Under the pieces are notes generated by a model. It had not been told where the DNA came from. It worked only from the letters and a program-made list of their open reading frames with translations, and did no database searches. A stretch of 64,000 nt of DNA from Nostoc sp. CHAB 5824 (GTDB taxonomy: Bacteria; Cyanobacteriota; Cyanobacteriia; Cyanobacteriales; Nostocaceae): positions 186,001 through 250,000 of the forward strand of contig NZ_JAIVFT010000003.1 in assembly GCF_020829665.1 (NCBI RefSeq), read 5' to 3'. Numbering within the stretch: position 1 is the first letter of the stretch; each line of letters starts with the position of its first letter. A program made the position numbers and the translations under genes. Positions 21,157-30,388 of this stretch are shown in pieces.

Positions 21157-21355
21157 TTAACGGCTTCACCCGATTAGCTTCAATATCTGCTTTTGCACGC
21201 TGAATTAACTGATCCAATCGACCTAATTTTACATCTGCTTCAATTTGCTTGTCCCAAGCATCATTAAGATATTCTTGGAGCCAGTTTGATAAATCCCAGA
21301 TTTCGCCTTCAGACAGTTGCATAATAGCGGCTTCTATTTCTGGGAGTGAGTTCAT
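21134..21355 (-). CDS. antitoxin-like small protein, 73 aa
   Basis: MNSLPEIEAAIMQLSEGEIW with LSNWLQEYLNDAWDKQIEAD then a helix with the pattern GRLDQLIQRAKADIEANRV: the layout of the addiction-module antitoxins that precede RelE/ParE toxins in cyanobacteria. The DNA-binding part is the N-terminus and the C-terminal helix binds the toxin. Its toxin is truncated, so this is an orphan antitoxin. Confidence 0.75.
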   Translation of the reverse strand: MNSLPEIEAAIMQLSEGEIWDLSNWLQEYLNDAWDKQIEADVKLGRLDQLIQRAKADIEANRVKPLNEILNKS

Positions 21356-21474
21356 CCTGTTATCCTCAATCCAGCACTATGAACTATATCCTACCAAAAT
21401 CGACGGAATAATTCAGAATTAGAATTAGCGTCAAGTCTTAGTTATGAAGTAATAATTATTAATCATGAATTAGC

Positions 21475-22683
21475 ATGACAGAGAAATGGCTTTCTATCGT
21501 CGGCATTGGGGAAGATGGGTTACAGGGGTTAAGCGCGATCGCTCGTTCTCTAGTCGATCAAGCTAAAGTAATTGTAGGAGGCGATCGCCATTTAGCAATG
21601 CTCCCTACAGATGACCAACGTGAGAAACTAGTCTGGACATCTCCCATTAGCACTTCTGTAGAGGAAATCATCCAGCGTCGGGGCCAGTCAATCTGCGTAC
21701 TTGCAAGCGGTGATCCTATGTGTTACGGCATTGGTGTCACCTTAACGCGGCGAATTCCCGTCTCTGAAATGACGATTATCCCCGCACCTTCAGCCTTCAG
21801 CCTCGCCTGTGCCAGGGTTGGATGGTCTTTAACTGAGGTGGAAACCTTGAGTTTGAATGGTCGTCCATCCTCTTTACTCCAGTCTTACATTTACCCAAAA
21901 GCACGGCTCTTGATTTTGAGTGAAGGAAAGGACACACCCGCCATTGTTGCTCAAATTTTGACAAATCGCGGCTATGGTAGCAGTAAAATCACCGTCTTGG
22001 AGCGTATGGGCGGCGCTCATGAAAGAATCGTGGAAGGTACGGCTGCATCTTGGAGTGAAACTGAAGTTGCTGCTTTGAATGCGATCGCAGTTGATTGTAT
22101 TGCTGATGCTGGGGTTATTCCTTTACCAAGATTACCAGGATTACCAGATAACGCCTACCGCCACGATGGACAGTTAACGAAGCGTGAAGTTAGGGCAATC
22201 ACTTTGGCAGCTTTGGCTCCCACACCGGGAGAATTATTGTGGGATGTTGGCGCGGGTTGCGGCTCAATTTCTATCGAATGGATGCAAAGTAATGCTCGGT
22301 GTCGGGCGATCGCGATCGAACAAAATTCTTCTAGACTACTATATATTGCCGATAATGCCGCTACTCTGGGTACTCCAAATCTGCAAATCATTGAAGGTAA
22401 AGCGCCCCATGCCCTGAAAGATTTACCTGCACCAGATGCCATTTTTATTGGTGGTGGGGTGACCGCAACGGGACTTTTTGATGTTTGTTGGGAAGCACTG
22501 CGTCCAGGTGGGCGTTTGGTCGTAAATGTGGTGACGGTAGAAGGTGAGCAAACTTTATTTCAATGGCATGAACGAGTCGGTGGCGATTTAACTCGTATTG
22601 CTATTCAGCGGGCGGAACCTATTGGTAAATTTTTGGGCTGGCGAGCAATGGTACCTGTGACGCAATGGGTAGTTGTGAAATAA
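21475..22683 (+). CDS. cbiET: precorrin-7 C5-methyltransferase / C15-methyltransferase-decarboxylase
   Basis: 402 aa fusion. Residues 1-200 are a tetrapyrrole methylase (CbiE): SIVGIGEDGLQGLSAIARSL and GDRHLAML, then SGDPMCYGIGV. Residues 205-402 are CbiT: LTKREVRAITLAALAPTPGE, WDVGAGCGSISIEW (SAM binding) and IFIGGG. It methylates at C5 and C15 and removes the C12 acetate carboxyl in corrin-ring synthesis. cobK and a DUF1636 gene lie 3.5 kb away on the opposite strand, separated from it by decayed kinase genes. Confidence 0.94.
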   Translation: MTEKWLSIVGIGEDGLQGLSAIARSLVDQAKVIVGGDRHLAMLPTDDQREKLVWTSPISTSVEEIIQRRGQSICVLASGDPMCYGIGVTLTRRIPVSEMTIIPAPSAFSLACARVGWSLTEVETLSLNGRPSSLLQSYIYPKARLLILSEGKDTPAIVAQILTNRGYGSSKITVLERMGGAHERIVEGTAASWSETEVAALNAIAVDCIADAGVIPLPRLPGLPDNAYRHDGQLTKREVRAITLAALAPTPGELLWDVGAGCGSISIEWMQSNARCRAIAIEQNSSRLLYIADNAATLGTPNLQIIEGKAPHALKDLPAPDAIFIGGGVTATGLFDVCWEALRPGGRLVVNVVTVEGEQTLFQWHERVGGDLTRIAIQRAEPIGKFLGWRAMVPVTQWVVVK

Positions 22684-22699
22684 CGTGAATTCGACGACT

Positions 22700-22740
22700 T
22701 ATATCGTGTCCGGTTAAAGACTTATCATTAAGACCGCAGG
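22700..22740. mobile_element. left end of a MITE (split copy)
   Basis: TATATCGTGTCCGGTTAAAG and the following ACTTATCATTAAGACCGCAGG match the left 40 bp of the complete element at 62163-62290. The matching right end is 3.1 kb downstream at 25878-25960, in the orientation expected for one element opened in the middle. Confidence 0.65.
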
Positions 22741-22746
22741 GAGGCA

Positions 22747-22787
22747 GGGGTAAAGGGGAAAGCGGCGATAGAATTACCATGCACCCT
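22747..22787. repeat. 41-bp inverted repeat, left copy
   Basis: GGGGTAAAGGGGAAAGCGGC followed by GATAGAATTACCATGCACCCT is repeated exactly in reverse complement at 26121-26161. The two copies flank the decayed two-component genes. The ATG within it serves as the only start of the truncated kinase frame at 22779. Confidence 0.85.
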
Positions 22788-23381
22788 TTAACCTTTACCC
22801 CTTACCCCCTCTTACAAAACTATTTGCAGCGCATTGTTGCAAGTACACAGCAAGCAGACAAGCTTGTTCAAGATTTGCTTGAATACAGTCGCCTCAGCCG
22901 TACTGAACTGCCATTACAAGCTATTAACTTATCTTTATTGATGATACAAGTACTGAGACAGCTAGAACTAGAAATAACGCAGCGACAGGCGAGAATGCAA
23001 GTTGAAGAGCCTTTAAGTGAAGTTACAGGGAACCCTACTATTTTGATTCAAGTAGTTACCAATTTACTAACCAATGCGATTAAATTTGTTGCACCGGGAG
23101 TCCAACCTCAGTTACGAATATGGACTGAGAAACGTAATCAATTGGTTCGCTTATGGGTGCAAGACAACGGCATTGGTATTAAGGAAACACACCAAAAACG
23201 CATTTTCAATGTTTTTGAACGCCTACACAGCTATGAAGTTTATCCTGGTAGTGGTATCGGTTTAGCAATTGTCCGCAAAGGAGTCGAACGCATGGGTGGG
23301 CAAGTTGGTGTAGAATCTCAACCTGGACAGAGAAGCCGATTTTGGATAGATTTACCTATAGTTATAGATGTAAATCCCTAA
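22779..23381 (+). pseudogene. histidine kinase, 5'-truncated
   Basis: Only the end of the HisKA domain (STQQADKLVQDLLEYSRLSR) and the HATPase (NLLTNAIKF, VQDNGIGI, SGIGLAIVRKGVERMGG) remain; the phosphoacceptor histidine is missing. The first residues (MHPLTFTPYPLL) come from the 41-bp repeat and adjoining low-complexity DNA, so the 5' part was lost by insertion or deletion. Related to phytochrome-type kinases that pair with short receivers, one of which follows. Confidence 0.85.
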
Positions 23382-23540
23382 AATCTCTCAATCGCCTTGA
23401 TTACAGGCAAACATAAAGTTCTTTCTACGCTCTTAAATATTTAGTGCAAAACCCTTACCCTATGCCATGCCCTGGGGCGCACAGTAAGGGATGAAAAACT
23501 TTCTTTCCCCCTGCCCCCTGCCTTTAAAAACAAAAATTTT

Positions 23541-23960
23541 ATGAGTAAAGAGCAAGATACTATTTTACTTGTAGAGGATAATCACAAAGATGTGCTTCTG
23601 CTGCAACGAGCGCTCCGCAAGGCTAATATTGTTAATCCAGTTCAGGTGGTAAATGATGGGGATGCAGCAGTGTTGTATCTGTCTGGGCAGGAACCTTATG
23701 GCGATCGCACTCGTTATCCCTTGCCTGTACTAATCTTGCTCGATCTGAAACTACCCCGCAGATCCGGGGCTGAGGTTTTGATATGGTTACGGCAGCAACC
23801 AGAACTCAAGCGCTTACCGGTCGTAGTTCTCACCTCATCAAGAGAGTATGCTGACATTAATAACGTTTATGACATTGGTGTAAATTTACATAGTTAAGCC
23901 AGTTATTTTTAATGAATTAGTAGAAATTGTTATAACCCTTAATCTCCACTGGATTATTTT
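23541..23960 (+). pseudogene. Rcp1-like response regulator, frameshifted
   Basis: ILLVEDNHKDVLLLQRALRK, LDLKLPRRSGAE and VVVLTSSREYAD mark a single-domain receiver of about 145 aa. The frame ends after GVNLHS at 23897, but the adjoining frame continues YIVKPVIFNELVEIVITLN with the conserved Lys-Pro, so one base was gained or lost near 23884. It then abuts the next pseudogene. Confidence 0.85.
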
Positions 23961-23962
23961 TA

Positions 23963-25877
23963 ACGGCGATCCGGGCAATTAAAAATCGTTATCCTGATTG
24001 CCCAGTAATAATGTTTACTAGTAGTGGCACCCAGGAAGTCGCCGTTGAGGCAATGAAATTGGGATTGGAAGATTACATCATTAAGTCTCCTAAGCACTAT
24101 GTTCGGTTACCCGCAGCAGTTCGCCAAGCAATAGAGCGGACTGAAGCTCAACGTAAAGTAGTTAGGCTAGAATCACGCTTTCAAACGTTGCTAAATAATT
24201 TAAATCTGGGAATTTATCGCTTAACGGCAGATGGCACTTTACTTGAAGGTAATCGGGCGTTTCTGCAGCTGTTGGGTTTAAATTCTCTAACTGAAATTCC
24301 AGCAAGTCAAACCCTTGAGCCTTATTTCCAACCATTGGACTATGCCCAAGTTCTGAACCAATTAAAGCAAAATAGCGAAATCCGCGATCGCGAGATGCAA
24401 TTGCGACGAGCGAATGGTACTTTAATTTGGGTGCGAATTAGTAAAACTTTTACCCAAGTCGATGGTACAACCGTTATTGACGGCTTAATAGAGGATATTA
24501 GCGATGTCTATGACGAGTTTCGCTTACGCAAACAAGCTGAAAAAGCTCTACACCAGAGTGAGGAACGCGCACGGCTTGCCGTTAACATCAGTCGGCTTGG
24601 GACTTGGCATTATGACCCCAGTACGAACCTCGTCGAGTTGGACAAGCGGATGTGCGAGATTTGGGGCGAGCCGGATGACACCGCGATCATCCCTGTGTCG
24701 ATGGTGATAAAGCGCATACACCCAGATGACCAAGAGCGTGTAGCGAACGCCGTTAGCAATGCGCTCGACCCGATGTCGTTGGGTACTTATGAAATTGACT
24801 ATCGGCTCGTGTGGAACGATGGAACTGAGCGGTGGATATTCGCTAATGGGCAGGTGCAATTTGAGGGAGAGGGGGTGTCCAAGCAAGCAGTTGGGTTCCT
24901 CGGAACCGCACTCGACATCACCGAACGCAAACAGACTTGCTAGATGTCTCCCGAATTCTGCAAGGTAAACTTAGCCTGAATGTTTGCCCAGTCGATCTAG
25001 TATCGATCATTCAAGCTGCAATGGAAACTGTGCAGCTAGCTGCTGAAAGCAAGTCAATTCAAATTCAGGTGAGGCTTGAACCAAATGTAGGGTAAGTTTT
25101 GGGCGATCCCAACCGATTACAGCAAGTGATGTGGAATCTCCTCTCGAACGCGATTAAGTTCACTGACATCAGGGGACGAGTGGATATCCATCTGAAGCAA
25201 GTTAGCTCTTTTGCCCAAGTCATTATTATCGATACAGGTCAAGGGATTCACTCCGACTTTCTCCCTTATGTGTTTGAATATTTCCGCCAAGCAGATAGTG
25301 CTACAACCAGAAAGTTTGGTGGACTGGGGTTAGGGTTGGCGATCGTCCGTCACTTAGTCGAATTGCATGGCGGAACTGTTCAGGTAGAAAGTCCAGGTGA
25401 AGGTCAGGGGGCAACCTTTACTGTGAGACTTCCGCTCATGGCAACTCTACCCCAAACGAACGCGGATAGTAAACCGTCTGAGCCATCCTTAAATTTGCAT
25501 GACATCAAAGTTTTGGTAGTAGATGATAATGCAGATATACGGGAGTTTATTACTTTCATGCTGAAATGTATGGGGCGAATGTAACAACTGTCACCTCAGC
25601 CATCGAAGCCCTCGCCACTTTAACCCAGTACAAAGCAGACGTGCTACTCAGCAATATTGGGATGCCAGAAATGGATGGCTATATGCTGGTACGCCAACTT
25701 AGATCCTTGCCGTGCCAACAGGGCGGGAAGATTCCAGCGATCGCTTTAACAGCATATGCTGGAGAAATTAATTATCAGAAGGCTATAGAAGCAGGTTTTC
25801 AACGGCATGTTCCGAAGCCAATCGATCCAGCAAACCTGGTTGAGACGATTGCCGACTTGGTTAGACAGAGCCAGTAA
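23963..25877 (+). pseudogene. hybrid kinase REC-PAS-PAS-(HK)-REC, multiply broken
   Basis: It starts inside a receiver (IRAIKNRYPDCPVIMFTSSG, DYIIKSPKHY), then two PAS domains (to GFLGTALDITERKQ at 24935). About 60 codons carrying the phosphoacceptor His are absent: ITERKQ is followed, in a new frame, by LLDVSRILQGKLSLNV. A TAA interrupts the frame at 25093-25095. The HATPase (NLLSNAIKF, GLGLAIVRHLVELHGG) runs to 25584, where another shift moves the last receiver (MPEMDGYMLVRQLR, PKPIDPANL) to the frame 25566-25877. At least three independent lesions. Confidence 0.88.
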
Positions 25878-25960
25878 GGGAGGCAGGGGGCAGGGAGAAA
25901 AAGGGTTTCCCGGTTTTTGCACAGATGTGGGAATTATAACTAATTAGTCAGACATGATAT
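25878..25960. mobile_element. right end of the split MITE
   Basis: GGGTTTCCCGGTTTTTGCAC and AGATGTGGGAATTATAACTA then ATTAGTCAGACATGATAT match the right part of the 62163-62290 element with few changes. Confidence 0.65.
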
Positions 25961-26120
25961 TACAAAGCTTTCAACTGCATGAAAGCACACTCCTGCTTCA
26001 TAGATAACAAGCAAATCGTACCAGCATTAGAGTACGCGCTGTGGTTAATGCCTAGTAGCGAAGTTAGTAGACCTCTTGCAAAAATAGTTTTGCACTTTTG
26101 GGGAAAGGGGTGCATGTTTT

Positions 26121-26161
26121 AGGGTGCATGGTAATTCTATCGCCGCTTTCCCCTTTACCCC
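26121..26161. repeat. 41-bp inverted repeat, right copy
   Basis: The exact reverse complement of 22747-22787. Together they bracket the 3.3-kb decayed kinase region. Confidence 0.85.
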
Positions 26162-26217
26162 TTACCCCTTACCCCACAACTGCTAGAAGTCTCAACGGCG
26201 GCTTTTACCTTTTTCCA

Positions 26218-26964
26218 CTAGTAGTGCAACTTGTCAAATAGCCATGCCAAAGCACCATCAACATCAGTAACCTGCTCCCCTGGCGGTATGGCTGGACGAT
26301 TTACCATAACAACCTTTACGCCTAGTTCTCGCGCTGCAATAATCTTGGCTTTTGTTGCATCGCCACCGCTATTTTTACTCACAATGGTATCAATCTTGTT
26401 ATGAATCAGAATTTGCCTTTCATTATTGAAGGTAAAGGGCCCGCGATCGCACAATACCATCCCTGGTGGCACTAAAGCATCGTCGGTAGGAGGGTCAATC
26501 ATCCGCATCAGAAACCAAATTTTCTCTAGGTGAGCAAAGGCGGCGAGTTCTTGCCTTCCAACTGTCAAAAATACCCGCTGTGCCTGGTTTGCTACAGATG
26601 CCGCTGCGGCTTCAACGCTGTCAACTTCAATCCAGCGATCGCTACTTTCTTTTTGCCAAGGCGGACGTATTAACATCAGACGGGGTACTCCGACTTCGCT
26701 TGCAGCATCCGCCGCATTGAAAGAAATCTGAGTAGCGAAAGGATGGGTTGCATCAATCAATAAGTCGATTTGCATAACTCGCAAATAGCTAGCCAATCCA
26801 GCCACACCACCGAAGCCTCCAACCCGTAAATCGCCTAACGGTACTGATGGTTCACGGGTGCGCCCAGCTAGAGACGTGATTGCTTCTAACCCTTGGATAG
26901 TCGCAACTTTTGCAGCTAGTTCTGCGGCATTTCCCGTCCCACCCAGAATCAAAACGCGCATCAT
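26218..26964 (-). CDS. cobK: precorrin-6A reductase
   Basis: About 248 aa from ATG 26964, which overlaps the upstream stop codon by 4 bp (ATGA); the longer frame to 27033 lies inside the upstream gene. VLILGGTGNAAELA (NADPH-binding), DATHPFATQISFNAADA, VFLTVGRQELAAF and VSKNSGGDATKAKI are CobK/CbiJ blocks. It reduces precorrin-6A (or the cobalt form) at C18-C19. Translationally coupled to the DUF1636 gene and under the B12 riboswitch. Confidence 0.94.
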   Translation of the reverse strand: MMRVLILGGTGNAAELAAKVATIQGLEAITSLAGRTREPSVPLGDLRVGGFGGVAGLASYLRVMQIDLLIDATHPFATQISFNAADAASEVGVPRLMLIRPPWQKESSDRWIEVDSVEAAAASVANQAQRVFLTVGRQELAAFAHLEKIWFLMRMIDPPTDDALVPPGMVLCDRGPFTFNNERQILIHNKIDTIVSKNSGGDATKAKIIAARELGVKVVMVNRPAIPPGEQVTDVDGALAWLFDKLHY

Positions 26965-27386
26965 TGAGATAAAGGTAAAGGTGGAATCTTTGCCAAAATG
27001 CCCTTTTTCAAAGCTTCTGGACGCTCTGCCCAAGGCAGTAAACCATCTGCTTTGACATAGTATTGACTAGCACATTCTAGTACCGCAGATGCACTACCAT
27101 CAACAGCTAAATCACCAAATAAATATGTTAATTTGCCTTTGGCAGCAAAGGCAACTACACAGGAACGATTACAAGCACTCATGCATTCAACTTCCTGAAT
27201 TGGGAATTCATCTCGTAAGTCCCAATCTTGTGCAAGCTGCTGAAGTTGCGATAGAAGTTTTTGACCGCCACTTTCACCTAAGCGTTTTCCATCTTGCCAA
27301 ACGCTAGCACAAGTTTTGCAAACAAATAAAGTATGGTCAGCAACACCTAAGGAACTAGTCGGGGAAATATTTACAGTAGTAGTCAT
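26961..27386 (-). CDS. DUF1636 metal-binding protein
   Basis: About 141 aa from ATG 27386; the longer frame to 27434 would start inside the riboswitch. Cysteines in FVCKTCASVW and VECMSACNRSCVVAF form the DUF1636 pattern, similar to thioredoxin-like [2Fe-2S] ferredoxins. DUF1636 genes often travel with cobalamin genes and B12 riboswitches. The operon with cobK and the riboswitch supports a role in corrin synthesis or cobalt handling; the exact reaction is unknown. Confidence 0.85.
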   Translation of the reverse strand: MTTTVNISPTSSLGVADHTLFVCKTCASVWQDGKRLGESGGQKLLSQLQQLAQDWDLRDEFPIQEVECMSACNRSCVVAFAAKGKLTYLFGDLAVDGSASAVLECASQYYVKADGLLPWAERPEALKKGILAKIPPLPLSQ

Positions 27387-27419
27387 CTGTACCTCGCAGA
27401 TATGTGGAACTGATAAATC

Positions 27420-27582
27420 TATTTCGGCGGGCATCCTGACTTACTCTATTTGGGATTTATTACATCTCAAATTGGTTTACAGTTGCTCCCAAGCGCCGGA
27501 TTTGCACCGAACTTTAAGAGTTACCTTTGGTAGCTGCTCCCCACCAGAACCGAATAACCTTATCGATCATACACCCTAGTCG
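27420..27582 (-). promoter_or_regulatory. cobalamin riboswitch
   Basis: On the minus strand: GGTTATTCGGTTCTGGTGGG, TTCGGTGCAAATCCGGCGC, GGGAGCAACTGTAAACC and the 3' part AAGTCAGGATGCCCGCC. These are the conserved core segments of the B12-binding aptamer in the correct order. It precedes the DUF1636-cobK operon by about 35 nt and is expected to lower its expression when adenosylcobalamin is plentiful. Confidence 0.92.
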
Positions 27583-27921
27583 AATGGGACTTCCCTTATA
27601 AGATGGATTTACACCTTTATCTTGCTTTATCAAGAAAGTATGTGTTATTGTTGATAGTCGTGTAGTTAAGGACGTATAGCTCAGTTGGTTAGAGCGCTAC
27701 GTTGACATCGTAGAGAGTGACTAGCGTCACCTTTGCCCCACCGTACCTTTTTACTTTACTAATCTGCCCAGAACTTGTCTTTACCGTCCCACTTTTGTCC
27801 CAAGAATACCCTATGAGACAGGACAAATACGACGGTATTAAATGGTATTTATTAATACGGTGTTACTAGATTTCACTTAATCGAAATATTTCCCAGGATA
27901 TCGAAACATTTCGATCGAGGG
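27583..27921. other. riboswitch upstream region, left attachment site and element edge
   Basis: Apart from the tRNA fragment (27670-27715) it holds a short hairpin GTGAC/GTCAC at 27717-27730 and TTGTCCCAA at 27795-27803, an integrase arm-site candidate that recurs at the right edge. No gene. Confidence 0.6.
27665..27715 (+). repeat. left attachment site: tRNA-Val 5' fragment
   Basis: 51 bp identical to 37807-37857: five leader bases and the tRNA-Val(GAC) sequence from the acceptor through the anticodon stem. The copy lacks the variable loop, T arm and 3' acceptor, so it is a dead tRNA left behind by site-specific integration. The two copies bound the 10.1-kb element. Confidence 0.92.
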
Positions 27922-28146
27922 TTAAATCAGGTGGTCTTGGTATCGGTTAACAATGTCTTGGGAGTCATCCTGGGTAACTTTGGCGCGTCTGGTAGCGCTA
28001 GAGGGTTTAATCCGCTTACTGGCTGATTTATACTGCCTGAGTTCCAGTACTTGTAATAGTCTGAGTTGTTGAGCGGTGGTCAGTTGGTTAAATATCTCTT
28101 TTTGCTTGGCGGTCATTCTGAACTTAGTCGGTTGTCTTCTAAGCAT
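27922..28146 (-). CDS. 74-aa basic protein of the element
   Basis: Very basic (RRQPTKFRMTAKQKEIFNQL, SASKRIKPSSATRRAKV) with a central helix (TAQQLRLLQVLELRQY). Its start overlaps the end of the preceding gene by 8 bp, so it is the third gene of a coupled operon. No family recognised; DNA or RNA binding is possible from charge alone. Confidence 0.6.
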   Translation of the reverse strand: MLRRQPTKFRMTAKQKEIFNQLTTAQQLRLLQVLELRQYKSASKRIKPSSATRRAKVTQDDSQDIVNRYQDHLI

Positions 28147-28678
28147 TGTTCTGTTCCTCTGATTGGTATTTGGTATTCTGTTCTGGAAAATGAACCTCTG
28201 GTAATCCTAGCTGTGCTTCTAGAGACCCAATGTTGATACTGACACTTACAACAGGGTCAGGGATAGCCTCTCTAGCCATTCGATCCTTAACTAACTGGCT
28301 AGCCCATTCCCCCATTTCCTTAAGCATCCTGGCCACCCGCAGGTTGTTATCAGCATTGAACTGGGCAGCTAGGGAGTCAACAGCTTCTAGAGCGATCGCT
28401 AGTAACCGTTCTTGTCTGGCATCAGTAGTTAAGCCATCTGCTGAGACATTTGTAATCAGCCTGGGGGCTACCGGGGCATTCTGGTAAGTTGCTTGGGGCT
28501 TCTGGGGTTTACTGTGCTTCTTATGGCTGTAAATCTGCTGTGGTGTTACATAAACCCCCAGCGTTATCAGGTAATCGACTAATGCGGTTGCTGGTAGCCC
28601 CAGGCTGACCTTAGCCGCAAAACTTTGCCTAGCCTCAACATTCAGCGCACAAATAAGGCAATGGCTCTTTCTACCCAT
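28139..28678 (-). CDS. small-terminase-like phage protein, 179 aa
   Basis: N-terminal CLICALNVEARQSFAAKVSL then YLITLGVYVTPQQIYSHKKH: a CxxC plus helix-turn-helix arrangement seen at the start of many small terminase-like phage proteins, followed by a helical part (ERLLAIALEAVDSLAAQFNA, LRVARMLKEMGEWASQLV). It could recognise packaging or replication DNA. Overlaps both neighbours by 8 bp. The assignment rests on pattern only. Confidence 0.5.
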   Translation of the reverse strand: MGRKSHCLICALNVEARQSFAAKVSLGLPATALVDYLITLGVYVTPQQIYSHKKHSKPQKPQATYQNAPVAPRLITNVSADGLTTDARQERLLAIALEAVDSLAAQFNADNNLRVARMLKEMGEWASQLVKDRMAREAIPDPVVSVSINIGSLEAQLGLPEVHFPEQNTKYQSEEQNNA

Positions 28679-28925
28679 TGGTCTTGACCTCCTTAAGTAC
28701 TGCTATTAACCCATCAAGACCCTGTAGAAACTCTGTGGATTCCAGGGAGCCTAAGTACTCTAGGCACTTCCCATAGACCGCCCTGGTGTCCTTTGACATC
28801 CGGCTGACCATTAATACTTCCCTAGCTACCTCGGCTACCGATAAGGGGGAATCTTTGCCCATTCCCTCTAACCAGTTGTAGGTGTCATCATCAATCCTGA
28901 AACTTATCCGGTGTGGTTTTTTCAT
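28671..28925 (-). CDS. ribbon-helix-helix-like protein, 84 aa
   Basis: KKPHRISFRIDDDTYNWLEG with SVAEVAREVLMVS: a beta strand of alternating residues followed by two helices, as in Arc/CopG-type regulators, then a helical tail. First gene of a three-gene coupled unit (28925 to 27922). Confidence 0.6.
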   Translation of the reverse strand: MKKPHRISFRIDDDTYNWLEGMGKDSPLSVAEVAREVLMVSRMSKDTRAVYGKCLEYLGSLESTEFLQGLDGLIAVLKEVKTNG

Positions 28926-29014
28926 TGTTTTATCCCTGGCATATATAACTATTCTGTCAACCTGTTCCCTACCGAAGTTGACAAAGTATTAGAAACAGAC
29001 CAAGGATTAAACAA

Positions 29015-29653
29015 ATGTCAGGTAACTTTCAAAAATATATTGATGAACATTTGGCCCAAGCCAAGTTATTCCAAGACCAACAGGAAGCCGAGCGCAAAAA
29101 GAAGGCTGATGAGGCTAGGGTCAAGGCAGAGTCAAGAAAATCTCTGATGCTCTTTTTGGGTCAGTTCATAGACAGCGCTATCAAGTTTGGAACTCTAACC
29201 AGCGCACAGAGCGAGCTATACCTGACCAACTACAGAAAGGAATATGGTGATTCTGCGCTTGTAGCTAAGTACCTCGCGCTGGTAGTCCAACTTATTACCC
29301 ATCCTCAGACCGGAGTAGAAAGTACAACCGCGCGGTTTGGTAATGGCGGTTTGATTTGGCGCGGTCAGACCTACCAGAACAGCCGGGAACTTTGTGAAGC
29401 CGTTGTAGCGCTTCTGGCTGACTTCAATCCATTCGACAACAGTATTGTATGGTTTGAGTACCTGTTGCAAGAAGTATTCGCCGAGGAAAGCGCGATCGCC
29501 GCCGAACCTTATCTTGACCGATGGAGAACAACCTATGTTCCCATGATTATAAAGTTGGTAGAACAGGAAAAGAACTCGGTGCAAATCCCAGATATTGACA
29601 ACCTGACAACCGATGATCTATTTATCATCCAGAGTCTAACAGGCGGTTTCTAA
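29015..29653 (+). CDS. unrecognised 212-aa element protein
   Basis: N-terminal coiled coil (QAKLFQDQQEAERKKKADEA) followed by a helical domain (GQFIDSAIKFGTLTSAQSEL, LVAKYLALVVQLITH) and a C-terminal WFEYLLQEVFAEE. No family recognised. It diverges from the three-gene minus-strand unit and is followed by a clear terminator at 29676-29712. Confidence 0.65.
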   Translation: MSGNFQKYIDEHLAQAKLFQDQQEAERKKKADEARVKAESRKSLMLFLGQFIDSAIKFGTLTSAQSELYLTNYRKEYGDSALVAKYLALVVQLITHPQTGVESTTARFGNGGLIWRGQTYQNSRELCEAVVALLADFNPFDNSIVWFEYLLQEVFAEESAIAAEPYLDRWRTTYVPMIIKLVEQEKNSVQIPDIDNLTTDDLFIIQSLTGGF

Positions 29654-29675
29654 AGCGTTCAGTAAGTCATAGTTT

Positions 29676-29712
29676 AACCCCGATGAGTATTTGTACTTAC
29701 CGGGGTTTTCTT
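29676..29712 (+). terminator. rho-independent terminator
   Basis: AACCCCG 29676-29682 pairs CGGGGTT 29701-29707, followed by TTCTTT, 22 bp after the 29015-29653 stop codon. Confidence 0.8.
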
Positions 29713-29772
29713 TACGTTTAGGTTAACTGCAAGATAAGTTACAATAGGGACTCAGTAAGGAGTCCTTTTTCT

Positions 29773-29970
29773 ATGTTTGTAGTTACCTTAGATGGAGTTG
29801 AGTACCATACATCCGGGTCAAGACTTACCCAGAGAAGCATCAGAACTGCCAAGGCTGAGGCTGTAGGGTTAGCAGTTCAGAGAAAGCAACAGATTACCAA
29901 GGCGACCAAGATAACTGTGGAGTGGGTAAGTCAGAGCTTAGTTACCCCTGATTCCATCTCAACCCCTTAG
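29773..29970 (+). CDS. 65-aa hypothetical protein
   Basis: MFVVTLDGVEYHTSGSRLTQ then KAEAVGLAVQRKQQITKATK and TVEWVSQSL: two strand-like segments around a helix, with a GGAG-type site before the ATG. Its end overlaps the convergent gene at 29942 by 29 bp. No family recognised. Confidence 0.5.
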   Translation: MFVVTLDGVEYHTSGSRLTQRSIRTAKAEAVGLAVQRKQQITKATKITVEWVSQSLVTPDSISTP

Positions 29971-30196
29971 TCATGGGGTGCAACTTATTATCTGTTGTGG
30001 TGTTCTCATCGGCGTGTCTGGTTAGGTTGTACGCAACTTGCGATCGCTTGAGTTCTTTAAGTGCAGTGGTAACTATTTGGTAGTCAGGGTCTAAATCAGA
30101 AAGACTAGCCCTGAGTTGAATCAGGTTAGCCTCTAATATCTCATATTGATTTTCAATATCCATACTTGACTGAGGGGGGTTACTTAGTATAGCCAT
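29942..30196 (-). CDS. 84-aa hypothetical protein
   Basis: Mostly helical (MDIENQYEILEANLIQLRAS, DYQIVTTALKELKRSQVAYN). ATG 30196 or 30163 are possible starts; an AGAGG lies about 14 nt before 30196. Convergent with 29773. No family recognised. Confidence 0.5.
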   Translation of the reverse strand: MAILSNPPQSSMDIENQYEILEANLIQLRASLSDLDPDYQIVTTALKELKRSQVAYNLTRHADENTTTDNKLHPMTKGLRWNQG

Positions 30197-30388
30197 ATTA
30201 GTTACTAGTTACCTCTGTATGCCATAAGTCAGCATAAAATACCCCAGTGGTTAGCCTGGGGTTACTAGGGTATTTGGTTGTCTGATGCGTGTGGTTAATC
30301 TCTAGTGGACTTTGGTTTCTATGGGGGTTAATGTATCTTAGAGAACTGGGTAATCTAAAGGGTATAAAGTTAGTAGGTTAAGCATAAA

